Shown here piece after piece: positions 10,543 to 19,443 of a stretch of 40,394 nucleotides of DNA (position 1 is its first letter; every line of letters starts with the position of its first letter). Source of the DNA: Microcaldota archaeon (GTDB lineage Archaea > Micrarchaeota > Micrarchaeia > CAILAH01); the NCBI GenBank assembly GCA_026413685.1, contig JAOAKK010000003.1:1-40394 (forward strand), given 5' to 3'. The notes below the pieces were generated by a model that saw nothing but the letters and a program-made list of their open reading frames with translations, ran no database searches and had not been told where the DNA came from. A program made the position numbers and the translations under genes.

Positions 10543-10875
10543 TTGAGCGGCTGGGTGTAGGCCGCCTTTTGTCAGGCGCACTTCCAGAAAGGATATGCTC
10601 GCCGTGGCAGCATTTGTCTAAGCGCCCAAAAGGGCTTGCACGCTCACTGCCCTGCACAGGGGGCCGTTTCATCCTGCGTCCCACCGACGTCGTTGCCTCA
10701 TCCCTTAAAGTGGGGCAGGTGCCGTTTCTGTTCCCCCATCCGCAATATTAATGCAGTCAGGGCTCTGCGTGGGCGGACCTTCCTCAGTTGCTTTCTTTCG
10801 GTGCAGCTCTTTGGAGCCTTTCCAAAGAAATTGCATTAAAAGAAAGCCACCGTGAGCTGCCCACCAGCCGCTCAG
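10543..10875 (-). ncRNA. rnpB: RNase P RNA (archaeal)
   Basis: Minus strand contains CTGAGGAAGGTCCGCCC (plus 10771-10785, CR-I/P4-like), ACAGAAACGGCACC (10718-10731), GGGCAGTGAGCG, TTAGACAAATGCTGCCACGG (10602-10621, CR-IV/V-like) and GACAAAAGGCGGCCTACA. Perfect 10-bp P1 GAGCGGCTGG/CCAGCCGCTC (10864-10873 with 10545-10554). Ends approximate. Confidence 0.9.
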
Positions 10876-10892
10876 ATTATTAAGCCAACCCC

Positions 10893-10902
10893 TAAATTTA
10901 AG
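10893..10902. promoter_or_regulatory. Putative shared bidirectional TATA box (RNase P RNA / MFS)
   Basis: TAAATTTAAG containing the palindrome TAAATTTA; about 24 nt from the RNase P RNA 5' end and 29 nt from the MFS ATG. Confidence 0.5.
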
Positions 10903-10925
10903 CTTTTTGCAAGATATTTAGCAGT

Positions 10926-12116
10926 ATGCGGCAATCCCAGAAAGAGAAGGAAGGCGTAAGAAACATAACACTGCTTGGCATTGTAAGCTTCCTTAATGAT
11001 TTTAGCAGTGAGATGATAATGCCAATCCTGCCATTTTTCCTAGCTTCTCTTGGTGGCGATTCCGTCCTGATAGGGCTTGTTGGCGGGATACGCGATTCAA
11101 TAACAAGCTTCCTGAAAATACTCTTTGGGTATCTCTCTGACAAGATAGGAAAAAGAAAAGTGTTCGTTTATGCAGGGTATATCACATCTGCAGTATTCAA
11201 GTTTCTTCTTGCGTTTGCACCCACGCAGCTGTTTGCGCTTGCAGCAGCATCACTTGAGCGTGTTGGGAAAGGGATGCGTGATGCACCGCGTGATGCAATG
11301 ATAAGCCAATTCTTGCCGCATAAGAGCGGCGCCGGGTTTGGGCTTCACCAGGCACTTGATACGGTTGGGGCAATTTTTGGCTCGGTAGCAGTTCTTCTCC
11401 TGCTTATGTATGTGTTTAGCCCGCTTACCCCTGATGGGTACATGCAGATAATCGCTTTTGCCGGCGTTATAGCACTGCTTTCAGTTGTGCCGCTCATTTT
11501 TGTGAAAGAGCCGAAGTTTAAGCCAACCGGCAAGTATTATAACTTCATATCTGCCATACGGGCACTTCCAAGGGATATGCTAATCTTCATCGGGATAACA
11601 GCGGTATTCACGATTGCAAACTTCAGCTATATGTTTTTCATAATGAAAGCTGGATTAACAGAAGGGATACTCATACCAATAATGCTGTATATAGCCTACA
11701 ACATATTCCAGGCAGCATTTGCGTATCCAATAGGGAAGTATGCCGACAGGATAGGGAAGCGCACTGTCCTCATACTGTCATACATTGTGTTCTCGGCAAT
11801 CCTTTTTGGGTTTGCATTGCTCACTTCCGTTGAAGCGATGCTTTTGCTATTTGTGCTTTACGGGATAGCAACGGCTGCGTTTATCGGTGTGCAAAAGGCA
11901 TATGCAGCAGACCTGTCACCGCCTAGCCTTAGAGGGACTGCAATGGGGACTTTCCAGATGGCAGTTGGGATTGCAGCATTGCCTGCCAGCGTTATTGCAG
12001 GATACCTCTGGAAATTTATATCACCAGATGCAACGTTTATTTTCGGCGGTACGGTTGCACTGCTTGCAGCCGTGCTTATGGTTGTGTTCAGGCCAGCAAA
12101 ATTATCCAGTGGTTAA
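10926..12116 (+). CDS. MFS transporter
   Basis: About 12 hydrophobic segments; GLVGGIRDSITSFLKILFGYLSDKIGKRK MFS motif; RVGKGMRDAPRDAM. Confidence 0.85.
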   Translation: MRQSQKEKEGVRNITLLGIVSFLNDFSSEMIMPILPFFLASLGGDSVLIGLVGGIRDSITSFLKILFGYLSDKIGKRKVFVYAGYITSAVFKFLLAFAPTQLFALAAASLERVGKGMRDAPRDAMISQFLPHKSGAGFGLHQALDTVGAIFGSVAVLLLLMYVFSPLTPDGYMQIIAFAGVIALLSVVPLIFVKEPKFKPTGKYYNFISAIRALPRDMLIFIGITAVFTIANFSYMFFIMKAGLTEGILIPIMLYIAYNIFQAAFAYPIGKYADRIGKRTVLILSYIVFSAILFGFALLTSVEAMLLLFVLYGIATAAFIGVQKAYAADLSPPSLRGTAMGTFQMAVGIAALPASVIAGYLWKFISPDATFIFGGTVALLAAVLMVVFRPAKLSSG

Positions 12117-12119
12117 GGC

Positions 12120-13208
12120 CTATATCATAGCGCTATGCCTTTTTCTTGAGAGCTTATGCTCAAGCCCCTCAATTAGGCTGGCAGCGCGCTTGTGCCCTTC
12201 CATCTGATGGGCTATGCGTGAGAATATGCCAACGTTTTCCCTTATGCTGCACGTTCTAATCTTTCCTATGGCTATCTGAAGCGTGTCCGAATCTATGAAT
12301 TCAGGGTCCAGGACCACACCGCACCCAGCACGCTCTGCACCAAGCGCATTGTTCAGCCGCTCAGTGTATCCTTTGAGGGGTATCAGGATGACAGGCGTCC
12401 CCGCGCTTACACAGCTCATAATGCTTGTATGGCCCCCGTGAAGGATTGCAAACGGCGCCTCTGCAATCGCCTTGCTTATTTTTTCATCGCTCAAGCTGCC
12501 ATCTGCCAGGATAGGGTCATACCCAAGCTTGCCAAGAAGCTCTGCAATTGCATCCAGGTTCTTCTGCTGTGCGCGCGTCCCACCCATGCTCAGGAGCGGC
12601 CGCTTTGCATTCTTTTTCTTATGTGCAATCAGCGCTGTTGGGCCGGAAAAATGGAATTTCCTGGCGCCACCAAAAAAGCTAAGGTTGTCACGCGTAAAAT
12701 CAAATGGGGGTGGAAAGTCAGGAACAATGACAGCATCGGAGTTGTCAACAGCGCTCTTTGAGAACAAGTCTGTGCTGCTCTCAACAATCTTGCTTATTTT
12801 AGGGAACACATACCATAGCTTTGTGCAGTTTGCGATTGTAACGGTGCTTTTCCCGTACATTTTTGCAACGAAAAGGCCCAGCAAATACCCGTCAACAACC
12901 ACAACATCTGCCTTGCTATCATATATTATGTCATTTACCCTTTTGATAAGCCCAGGCCCAAGCTTCTTTGCATTGTCAAGAAGGCTTTCCTTTACATTAA
13001 CCTTTACACCATGCGTAACCACATCACCAAACGGCTTTAGATGGTATACGTCAGGATAGCCGTTTTCTTCAAGAATTTTTACAGCATTCCCGAACGCAGA
13101 TACAGATACACTATGCCTTTTTGCGAGTGTTTTCATGATAGGCAGTGCCCTGTAAACGTGCCCATTACCAATCCCATTTATCATAAAATGTATGTGCATA
13201 AATCCCAT
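12120..13208 (-). CDS. MurG/MGT-like (GT-B) glycosyltransferase
   Basis: MHIHFMINGIGNGHVYRALPIMKTLAKRH N-terminus; HGGHTSIMSCVSAGTPVILIPLKGYTERLNNALGAERAGCG donor-binding region. Upstream extension to 13352 unlikely. Confidence 0.82.
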   Translation of the reverse strand: MGFMHIHFMINGIGNGHVYRALPIMKTLAKRHSVSVSAFGNAVKILEENGYPDVYHLKPFGDVVTHGVKVNVKESLLDNAKKLGPGLIKRVNDIIYDSKADVVVVDGYLLGLFVAKMYGKSTVTIANCTKLWYVFPKISKIVESSTDLFSKSAVDNSDAVIVPDFPPPFDFTRDNLSFFGGARKFHFSGPTALIAHKKKNAKRPLLSMGGTRAQQKNLDAIAELLGKLGYDPILADGSLSDEKISKAIAEAPFAILHGGHTSIMSCVSAGTPVILIPLKGYTERLNNALGAERAGCGVVLDPEFIDSDTLQIAIGKIRTCSIRENVGIFSRIAHQMEGHKRAASLIEGLEHKLSRKRHSAMI

Positions 13209-13411
13209 ATTGTATAGAAAGTTTTTATTAAAAAAACAAGCTGGAAAAACCCATAATCCCAAAAATTTTCTATGGCCAGACCTTTGACATACTTGCGCTG
13301 ATGCACCTATTTGATTACGAAGAAGTGGGGTGAAAATCCGTATGGTGCTCAAACAGGCCGGTCAGCTCTAAAGAGCATATCCCACTGGTTGATGAAGTCT
13401 CAAAGGATATA

Positions 13412-14662
13412 GTGAAAAGGCAGGTTGGCGGGATGCTTGAGTATGATTCAGACACTTCAAAAGGAGTTCCCTCAGAAAAATTCCTGAAGTTCCTTGAGTC
13501 TGAGGTGGCGGAAGGGCTCTTGCCAGTAATATATCACCATTATCCAATAGGGGTTGGCTCATCTTTTATTTGTAACATTCACGAGTGGGCGGTGCAGAAG
13601 GGCATCCGTGATAGGATGCTTATAGTGCCTTATTTCCATACCTTAATGAATTACCATTCAGAGAGCGTGCTTAAAGAATCAATAAGCAATTTGGCAGGCA
13701 GGTACGATTTTGCAATAATGGTGAGCAAGGCAGCAAAGCGTGAGTTTGGCTTCCTCCTTGGCGACATGGAAAATTCATATGTAGTGCTTAACGGGATAAA
13801 CATGTCGCTCTACACGCCAGGCCCGTTCTTGAGCGCGCTCCAGCGCAGGAAGGTTGGGATTGACAAGAGCGTAAAAAAGCTCATCTGCTTTGTCGGCAGG
13901 TTATCGCCAGATAAGGGTGCGCATCACCTGCTCGATGTAATTTCATATTTTAACAGGAACAGCAGGCAGCACGATGATGTAGGGTTTGTGATTGCGACCT
14001 CATTCATCCTGGATCCTGGGTGTGCACCAAACATACTTGGCAGTTTCTTCAGGATGCACAGGCTCATTGAGCAGGACAGGCTTAAGTTTGTTGTTGATAT
14101 TTCAAAGTATACGTTTGCCGATGCATCAATATCCAATGATTACAAGCTGCTCTTCAACCTTGTTTCCGGCTGCTGCCCGGATGCGCTAGGAAAGATATAT
14201 GAGCACAAGTATAATGTAAAGGGATGCTCACGTGCAATAAGCCCGGGCGTTTTCGTTGATTGGCCAGTCCAGTCATTCTCAGACATTGCAGTGCAGCCAT
14301 CAGTGAAAGAGGCTTTTGGCCTTGCGATTGTTGAGGCAATTGCATCCGGCAACTATCTTCTCACCAATAAGGTTGGCGGGATCTCCGAAATATTCTCATC
14401 ACAGGAGCTTGGGATGATGTTTGATCCAGATACACCTAACCTTGCTGGCAAGTATATAGAGGCAATCACAAGCGTAAAATCCGTTCCAGGCCAGCCTCCC
14501 GAGGAGTATAGGACAGTTAGGGAGAGGTTTGATGAGCGAAAGATGTCAGACAAGGTTCGTGCAATCACGATGAAGTATGCCTCGATGAGCGGGCAGGAAA
14601 GGCGCGCGGTAAGGCAGCACACCAAAAAAGAAAAGTTTATTAATAATAACTTAAATAAGTGA
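13412..14662 (+). CDS. GT4-family glycosyltransferase, 5' end uncertain or disrupted
   Basis: ICFVGRLSPDKGAHHLLDVI, PSVKEAFGLAIVEAIASGNYLLTNKVGGISEIF. The start given by the ORF track omits the expected N-terminal Rossmann strands (see finding). Confidence 0.75.
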   Translation: MKRQVGGMLEYDSDTSKGVPSEKFLKFLESEVAEGLLPVIYHHYPIGVGSSFICNIHEWAVQKGIRDRMLIVPYFHTLMNYHSESVLKESISNLAGRYDFAIMVSKAAKREFGFLLGDMENSYVVLNGINMSLYTPGPFLSALQRRKVGIDKSVKKLICFVGRLSPDKGAHHLLDVISYFNRNSRQHDDVGFVIATSFILDPGCAPNILGSFFRMHRLIEQDRLKFVVDISKYTFADASISNDYKLLFNLVSGCCPDALGKIYEHKYNVKGCSRAISPGVFVDWPVQSFSDIAVQPSVKEAFGLAIVEAIASGNYLLTNKVGGISEIFSSQELGMMFDPDTPNLAGKYIEAITSVKSVPGQPPEEYRTVRERFDERKMSDKVRAITMKYASMSGQERRAVRQHTKKEKFINNNLNK

Positions 14663-14667
14663 TTTGG

Positions 14668-15069
14668 ATGCCAGCCATAATTATCCACCACAAGGTAAAC
14701 AACGGTAAGTTTTCGCAGCCGGAAGAGCTCCGTGCAGAGGGCAAGTTCCTCCTTAAGCTGTATACAACTGGCGGTGAGAAGCTGCTCAAGTTCACCATTG
14801 ACGGTTTCCTGAAACACGTAGTTGAGGAAATGAACAGGAGGCGCTTTGACAGGAACAGGCCGCCGTACACAGAGAATGATGTAAGAGAGCTCTTCATTAA
14901 GTTTATCAGGCACCAGAAGCTTGACATCTCCGACCCAGTTGTCCAGGCAATGTCATCAGCGCTGAGAGAGCTAGTGTTATCAGGTGTGCTGCTCCTGGGC
15001 ACAGAAAAAGATATCGAAGGAAACTTTAAGGCCAAAAAGCCTTCCCCAGAGGATATAAATAAAGGCTAG
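14668..15069 (+). CDS. Conserved-looking hypothetical protein (133 aa)
   Basis: ATG 14668; charged, helix-rich; no family recognised. Confidence 0.65.
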   Translation: MPAIIIHHKVNNGKFSQPEELRAEGKFLLKLYTTGGEKLLKFTIDGFLKHVVEEMNRRRFDRNRPPYTENDVRELFIKFIRHQKLDISDPVVQAMSSALRELVLSGVLLLGTEKDIEGNFKAKKPSPEDINKG

Positions 15070-15097
15070 CCCTTCCGCTGCTTTTATCGTGAAAAAC

Positions 15098-16123
15098 CTA
15101 TTGCATCTTATACCTTAGGAGTGCGATTGCGCCACCAAACGCCTTTACCTGCTCAGCCGCCTGGCTTTCAGCCGGCACGATTCTTATCTCGCCACCGCGC
15201 TCCTTAACAAGCTCAAGCAACCTCTCATAAGACTCATCTCCCCACAAGCTTGTGTCGAGTATGACTAGCACGCCAATGGCACCACACTCTGCCGCTTTGA
15301 TGAGCTCATCTTTCCCGTATGCAGCCAGCCCGTCACCGCGCCCCACACTACCCAAAAACCTCTCAATATCCCTGAACACTGTGTGCATCTGCTCCTCTTC
15401 CATAATACGGTGCATCTCATCGCTTTTCAGCAGCTCGTACACACCGCTCCTTTCGCTGTTTGATGCCGCAACAACCTTTACGCGCCTTGCAATGGCAGGC
15501 TTTTCATTTTTGAGGTATGCATAAAGGTTTTCTTTTGCAAACCCCGGCCCACCAAGAATAATTGTGCCCTCAATCTTTTCCATCTCGCTGGCAATCTCAC
15601 TGAAAAACTTCCCCGTGTCAATGTTTTTGTCCTTCTTTGCAGCCGTGTTGTGCAGCTCAAGCCCAAACTCAACACCATACTGCTTGAGCGAGGCAAACAG
15701 CGCATTTTCATAATCCACAAGGACAATGCTCACAAGGCTCCTTTTGCTTGCTTTCACGGCATTCCGTAGCATATCAAGCTCAAATTCTTTCCAAGCCTTG
15801 ATTATCCTGACCTGCTCACCTATCCCTATCTCAACCGTATGGTGTGCGCCAACAGGTGCGATGTCTTCAGGCCGTATCTCAATGATTTTCCCTGTAGCGC
15901 GCAGCCTCCCGGAATCCTTGTGGAGCTCGCATTTCTCAACCTCAAGGGCCACACTCACGCTTATCCTCTCCTCCCTGTTGCTGCCTGGCGGCTTGTATTT
16001 CCTGGTGCTGTGGGATTTGACAACTGCGCCAGGGGTTATGAGCTTGTATGTATGCCATAAGTCCTCCACAGTCTCAGGCACAATCGATACTACCCCTTCC
16101 TTCTTGTTTATCTCTGCTCTCAT
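15098..16123 (-). CDS. pelA: Pelota (aPelota/Dom34) mRNA surveillance and ribosome rescue factor
   Basis: MRAEINKKEGVVSIVPETVEDLWHTYKLITPGAVVKSHSTRKYK, GPGFAKENLYAYL, AAECGAIGVLVILDTSL. ORF-track start at 16270 overlaps the upstream gene; ATG 16123 preferred (16135 possible). Confidence 0.93.
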   Translation of the reverse strand: MRAEINKKEGVVSIVPETVEDLWHTYKLITPGAVVKSHSTRKYKPPGSNREERISVSVALEVEKCELHKDSGRLRATGKIIEIRPEDIAPVGAHHTVEIGIGEQVRIIKAWKEFELDMLRNAVKASKRSLVSIVLVDYENALFASLKQYGVEFGLELHNTAAKKDKNIDTGKFFSEIASEMEKIEGTIILGGPGFAKENLYAYLKNEKPAIARRVKVVAASNSERSGVYELLKSDEMHRIMEEEQMHTVFRDIERFLGSVGRGDGLAAYGKDELIKAAECGAIGVLVILDTSLWGDESYERLLELVKERGGEIRIVPAESQAAEQVKAFGGAIALLRYKMQ

Positions 16124-16143
16124 ACGTGCACCCATACATTTTT

Positions 16144-16707
16144 TCACTGGCCGTCCTGTTTCTTGCCTTTGCTGAACAAGCCAAGCCTGGCAGCTACATT
16201 CCATATGAGCATCTGCACCATTATGTATGGTGGGATAAGCGCCGGCCAGCCATACCTGGACAGGAAGCACTTATTCCAATTATCAACAATCCTTTTATGC
16301 AGTGCCCATTCTTCCCGGAGCACTTGTACTGCTTCACGCGCCTCCTCAAAATCCTTCTGTGTAGGTATCCTTCTCTTAGGGCATACCCTGTTTTCCATCA
16401 ATTCAACCGTGCCGCCATTGCTTACAAACGGGTATGCTGCGCATACGCTCGGCTTGCAGGCGTGTATGCCACAGCCATACTCCGCGTTATCGCGCATGAA
16501 CACGCAGCCGCCATCAATACGCATCTTCATCATCAGCCCATAGCATTTACCCCTGATGTTAAAGCACGTATCACTGCCACACTCCTTTTCACAAACATAA
16601 TAAAAGTCATTAATCCCTTCAGAAGAAATGACGAATATGTCAGCTGCACTGAGCGGGATTGAATAGCTGCCACAGCATGAATAGTCGCAGCCCCTGCAAA
16701 ACTCCAT
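16144..16707 (-). CDS. YkgJ-family cysteine cluster protein
   Basis: Cys-rich: FCRGCDYSCCGSYSIPLS, CYGLMMKMRIDGGCVFMRDNAEYGCGIHACKPSVCAAYPF. Confidence 0.75.
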   Translation of the reverse strand: MEFCRGCDYSCCGSYSIPLSAADIFVISSEGINDFYYVCEKECGSDTCFNIRGKCYGLMMKMRIDGGCVFMRDNAEYGCGIHACKPSVCAAYPFVSNGGTVELMENRVCPKRRIPTQKDFEEAREAVQVLREEWALHKRIVDNWNKCFLSRYGWPALIPPYIMVQMLIWNVAARLGLFSKGKKQDGQ

Positions 16708-16725
16708 GTATCAGATATGTACAAA

Positions 16726-16739
16726 CTTAATAAATAGCT
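16726..16739. promoter_or_regulatory. Putative shared bidirectional TATA region (YkgJ gene / ABCE1)
   Basis: CTTAATAAATAGCT in a 52-bp divergent gap; centre about 24 and 29 nt from the two ATGs. Confidence 0.45.
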
Positions 16740-16759
16740 TACATGACAAAATATCCACC

Positions 16760-18517
16760 ATGCCAGCGCCACGGCGTATAGCAGTGATAGACAGGGGCAA
16801 GTGCATACGTGAGAAGTGCGGATACCTGTGCAGGGGCATATGCCCGCCGGTCCGCATGGGGAAGGATGCCATAATTATTGATGAGAAAGGATTCCCCGTT
16901 ATTGATGAGGTGCTTTGTACAGGATGCGGCCTGTGCCCAAAGAAATGCCCCGTATCTGCAATCAAGGTAATCAACCTTGCAGGCGAAGCTGGCGACCCGA
17001 TTTTCCAGTATGGTGTGAACTCATTCCGCCTTTACAACTTTGCACTGCCAAAACCGTCTGCTGTTGTTGCACTTGTCGGCAGGAACGGGATTGGGAAGAC
17101 CACGCTCCTTGAGATAATGTCAGGCAAGCTGCTCCCAAACTTCATGGATTTCTCACGCAAGCTGGGCATTGATGAGGTCATTGCAAGGATAGCGCACAAG
17201 GAGCTTAAGAACTATTTTGAGCAGCTCAAGCCAGGCGGCTACCGTATCAGCTACAAGGTGCAAAATGTTGAGATGCTTGCGCGTGTAGCACCAGACAGCA
17301 CAGTTGAGAGTGTGCTCGCTGAATTTGACAATGGCGGCAAGCGCAGCTCCATCATAAGCAGGCTGAATATGGGAGGGTTTGTGCAGTCAAAGCTTTCGTC
17401 CCTGAGCGGCGGCGAGCTCCAGAAGGTTGCAATTGCAGCTGCAATGCTCAAAGATGCATCTCTCTATTTCTTTGATGAGCCTTCAATATACCTTGACATA
17501 TACGAGAGGATGCGTGTTGCGCGCGAGATAGCTGCGCTTTCGCAAACCAAACCAGTTGTTGTGGTTGAGCACGACCTTGCGCTTCTTGATTACCTGGCGG
17601 ACTACGTGTACATACTTTACGGCGAGCCTGGTGTTTATGGGGTTGTGAGTGGTGTTAAGAACGCACGGATGGGCATAAACGAGTTTATGGAAGGGTACCT
17701 GCGCGAGGAGAACATTAAGTTCAGGGAACGTGAGCTGCGCATTGAGCTGTTCTCTAGCTCGGAAGTATCCAAGAAAGTGCTTTTTTCATATGGCGAGATG
17801 GAGAAGTCGCTCGGCAGGTTCAGGCTTCACGTTGCACCAGGTGATGTGCGCTGTGGTGAAGTGGTTGGGATTGTGGGCCCAAACGCTATCGGCAAGTCCA
17901 CCTTCATAAAGCTGATTGCAGGTGTAGAGCAGCCAGACAGCGGTGATGCGCCGGCGGGGCTTAAAGTGTCTTACAAGCCGCAGTACATCGACCTTGGGTT
18001 TGAAGGCACAGTCCAGGAATTTGTAATTTTGAAAAAGATTGACCAGTCTTACATAAAAGAGTTTGAGCTTGAGCATCTTCTCTTTAAGCGTGTGCCAAAC
18101 CTCTCAGGCGGTGAGATGCAGCGGCTCGCAATCGCAAGCGCGCTTTCAGCAGATGCGGACATATACCTGTTTGATGAGCCATCAGCGTTCCTTGATATTG
18201 AGCAGAGGATGCGCCTCTCATCAATCATTAAGCGTGACATAGCCGGCAAGGAGAAGGTGGCGTTTGTGGTTGACCACGACCTTGTGTTCATAGATTCAAT
18301 ATCAAGCCGCATAATGCAGTTCTCAGGCCAGTCATCAGTGCACGGGAATGCATCGCAGCCATCAGACAAGGTTGAGGCTATGAACTCATTCCTCAAAGCG
18401 CTTGGTATTACACTCAGGCGCGACAAGGAGACACTGCGCCCAAAGATAAACAAGGAAGGCTCGGTGCTTGACCGTGAGCAGCGTGAGGCAGGCAACTATT
18501 ACTATCACGTGAAGTGA
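16760..18517 (+). CDS. ABCE1/Rli1 ribosome recycling ATPase
   Basis: N-terminal Fe-S clusters CIREKCGYLCRGICPP and CTGCGLCPKKCP; two ABC cassettes (GRNGIGKTTLLE, LSGGELQKVAIAAA, GPNAIGKSTFIKL, LSGGEMQRLAIASAL). ATG at 16760. Confidence 0.96.
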   Translation: MPAPRRIAVIDRGKCIREKCGYLCRGICPPVRMGKDAIIIDEKGFPVIDEVLCTGCGLCPKKCPVSAIKVINLAGEAGDPIFQYGVNSFRLYNFALPKPSAVVALVGRNGIGKTTLLEIMSGKLLPNFMDFSRKLGIDEVIARIAHKELKNYFEQLKPGGYRISYKVQNVEMLARVAPDSTVESVLAEFDNGGKRSSIISRLNMGGFVQSKLSSLSGGELQKVAIAAAMLKDASLYFFDEPSIYLDIYERMRVAREIAALSQTKPVVVVEHDLALLDYLADYVYILYGEPGVYGVVSGVKNARMGINEFMEGYLREENIKFRERELRIELFSSSEVSKKVLFSYGEMEKSLGRFRLHVAPGDVRCGEVVGIVGPNAIGKSTFIKLIAGVEQPDSGDAPAGLKVSYKPQYIDLGFEGTVQEFVILKKIDQSYIKEFELEHLLFKRVPNLSGGEMQRLAIASALSADADIYLFDEPSAFLDIEQRMRLSSIIKRDIAGKEKVAFVVDHDLVFIDSISSRIMQFSGQSSVHGNASQPSDKVEAMNSFLKALGITLRRDKETLRPKINKEGSVLDREQREAGNYYYHVK

Positions 18518-18697
18518 GCAAAAGAAAAATGGAAATAAAGAGTTAATTTACACCCGCACCAGCATTTTCTGGGATCTGGTAAAACACGATATTCCCGGAG
18601 TTGCCGGCACCACCGCTTATCACAATCTGTGAGCGTGAAGGCGGCATAGTTTTGGCAGTTGCGCTAACTTTCTTTTCACTGTAAAGGTGATGGTTAA

Positions 18698-19162
18698 TTA
18701 CAGGAGCGAATCAAGGATGAGGTGCGAAGCATACCCTGCAAAAAATGAGAACGCGGCAAACACTGCATTATGCACATTAACCAATGTAAGCAGGGCGTAT
18801 GCAAGCAGGGAAGATAACACAGCAATCCCCCAAGAATGTATTATGCCCCTGTGCTTAGGTATAAAGAATTCACTCAGTGCAACAAGCCCTATACCACCAA
18901 AAACCCCACATAGAATTGCAACAGCAAGCCCAACCCCTAACCATAGCATAATTATGAATATGAGTATTGCACCAGCACATATGCCAACTTTCCTGTATAC
19001 TTTCCTTGCAGTGCCCTGGGGATGGTCTATATCAGGCACTAACGATCCACCAATCGCTATGATGCCACAAATAACCTTCTCCTGAACGCTCGCTGGGAGC
19101 ATCGCGGCCAGCAGTATTCCAACCACCGCCCCACCAACCACGTGCGCAAGTGCATTTGGCAT
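18698..19162 (-). CDS. YdjM-like (DUF457) membrane-bound metal-dependent hydrolase family
   Basis: MPNALAHVVGGAVVG, GSLVPDIDHPQG, GYASHLILDSL; several TM helices. Confidence 0.75.
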   Translation of the reverse strand: MPNALAHVVGGAVVGILLAAMLPASVQEKVICGIIAIGGSLVPDIDHPQGTARKVYRKVGICAGAILIFIIMLWLGVGLAVAILCGVFGGIGLVALSEFFIPKHRGIIHSWGIAVLSSLLAYALLTLVNVHNAVFAAFSFFAGYASHLILDSLL

Positions 19163-19237
19163 AACCTCCTTTCCCTCTCCAATATTATATATTTATTTTA
19201 TACAGGCTGGAAGCAACCTGCGGGCACGCGCATAGCC

Positions 19238-19348
19238 CTATATCAGCACCGCTGTCACTCCCTTCTTCCTCTCGAATACCACATCCCCTTTCTCACTTAG
19301 CATCCTTATGAGGTCTTTCATTCTCAACCCTTCCACTCCCATTCGCAT
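19238..19348 (-). CDS. Putative small protein (36 aa)
   Basis: MRMGVEGLRMKDLIRMLSEKGDVVFERKKGVTAVLI; GGTGGT Shine-Dalgarno-like element immediately upstream of ATG 19348. Confidence 0.35.
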   Translation of the reverse strand: MRMGVEGLRMKDLIRMLSEKGDVVFERKKGVTAVLI

Positions 19349-19443
19349 ATTACCACCAGAGAATGTTTTGGTATGGGTATATATTGCGCTTTTGGGAGTG
19401 GCTTTCCGCTTGCCAGTGTGAAGCAAACCAAGCCGCTCATTCG

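Noticed and set aside
10536-10839. Plus-strand ORFs 10536-10751 and 10636-10839
   Set aside because: They lie over the RNase P RNA and have no protein-like features.
13331-13333. In-frame TGA in the GT4 leader as a selenocysteine codon
   Set aside because: No SECIS-like element identified and no reason for Sec in a GT4 N-terminus; indel or decay is more economical.
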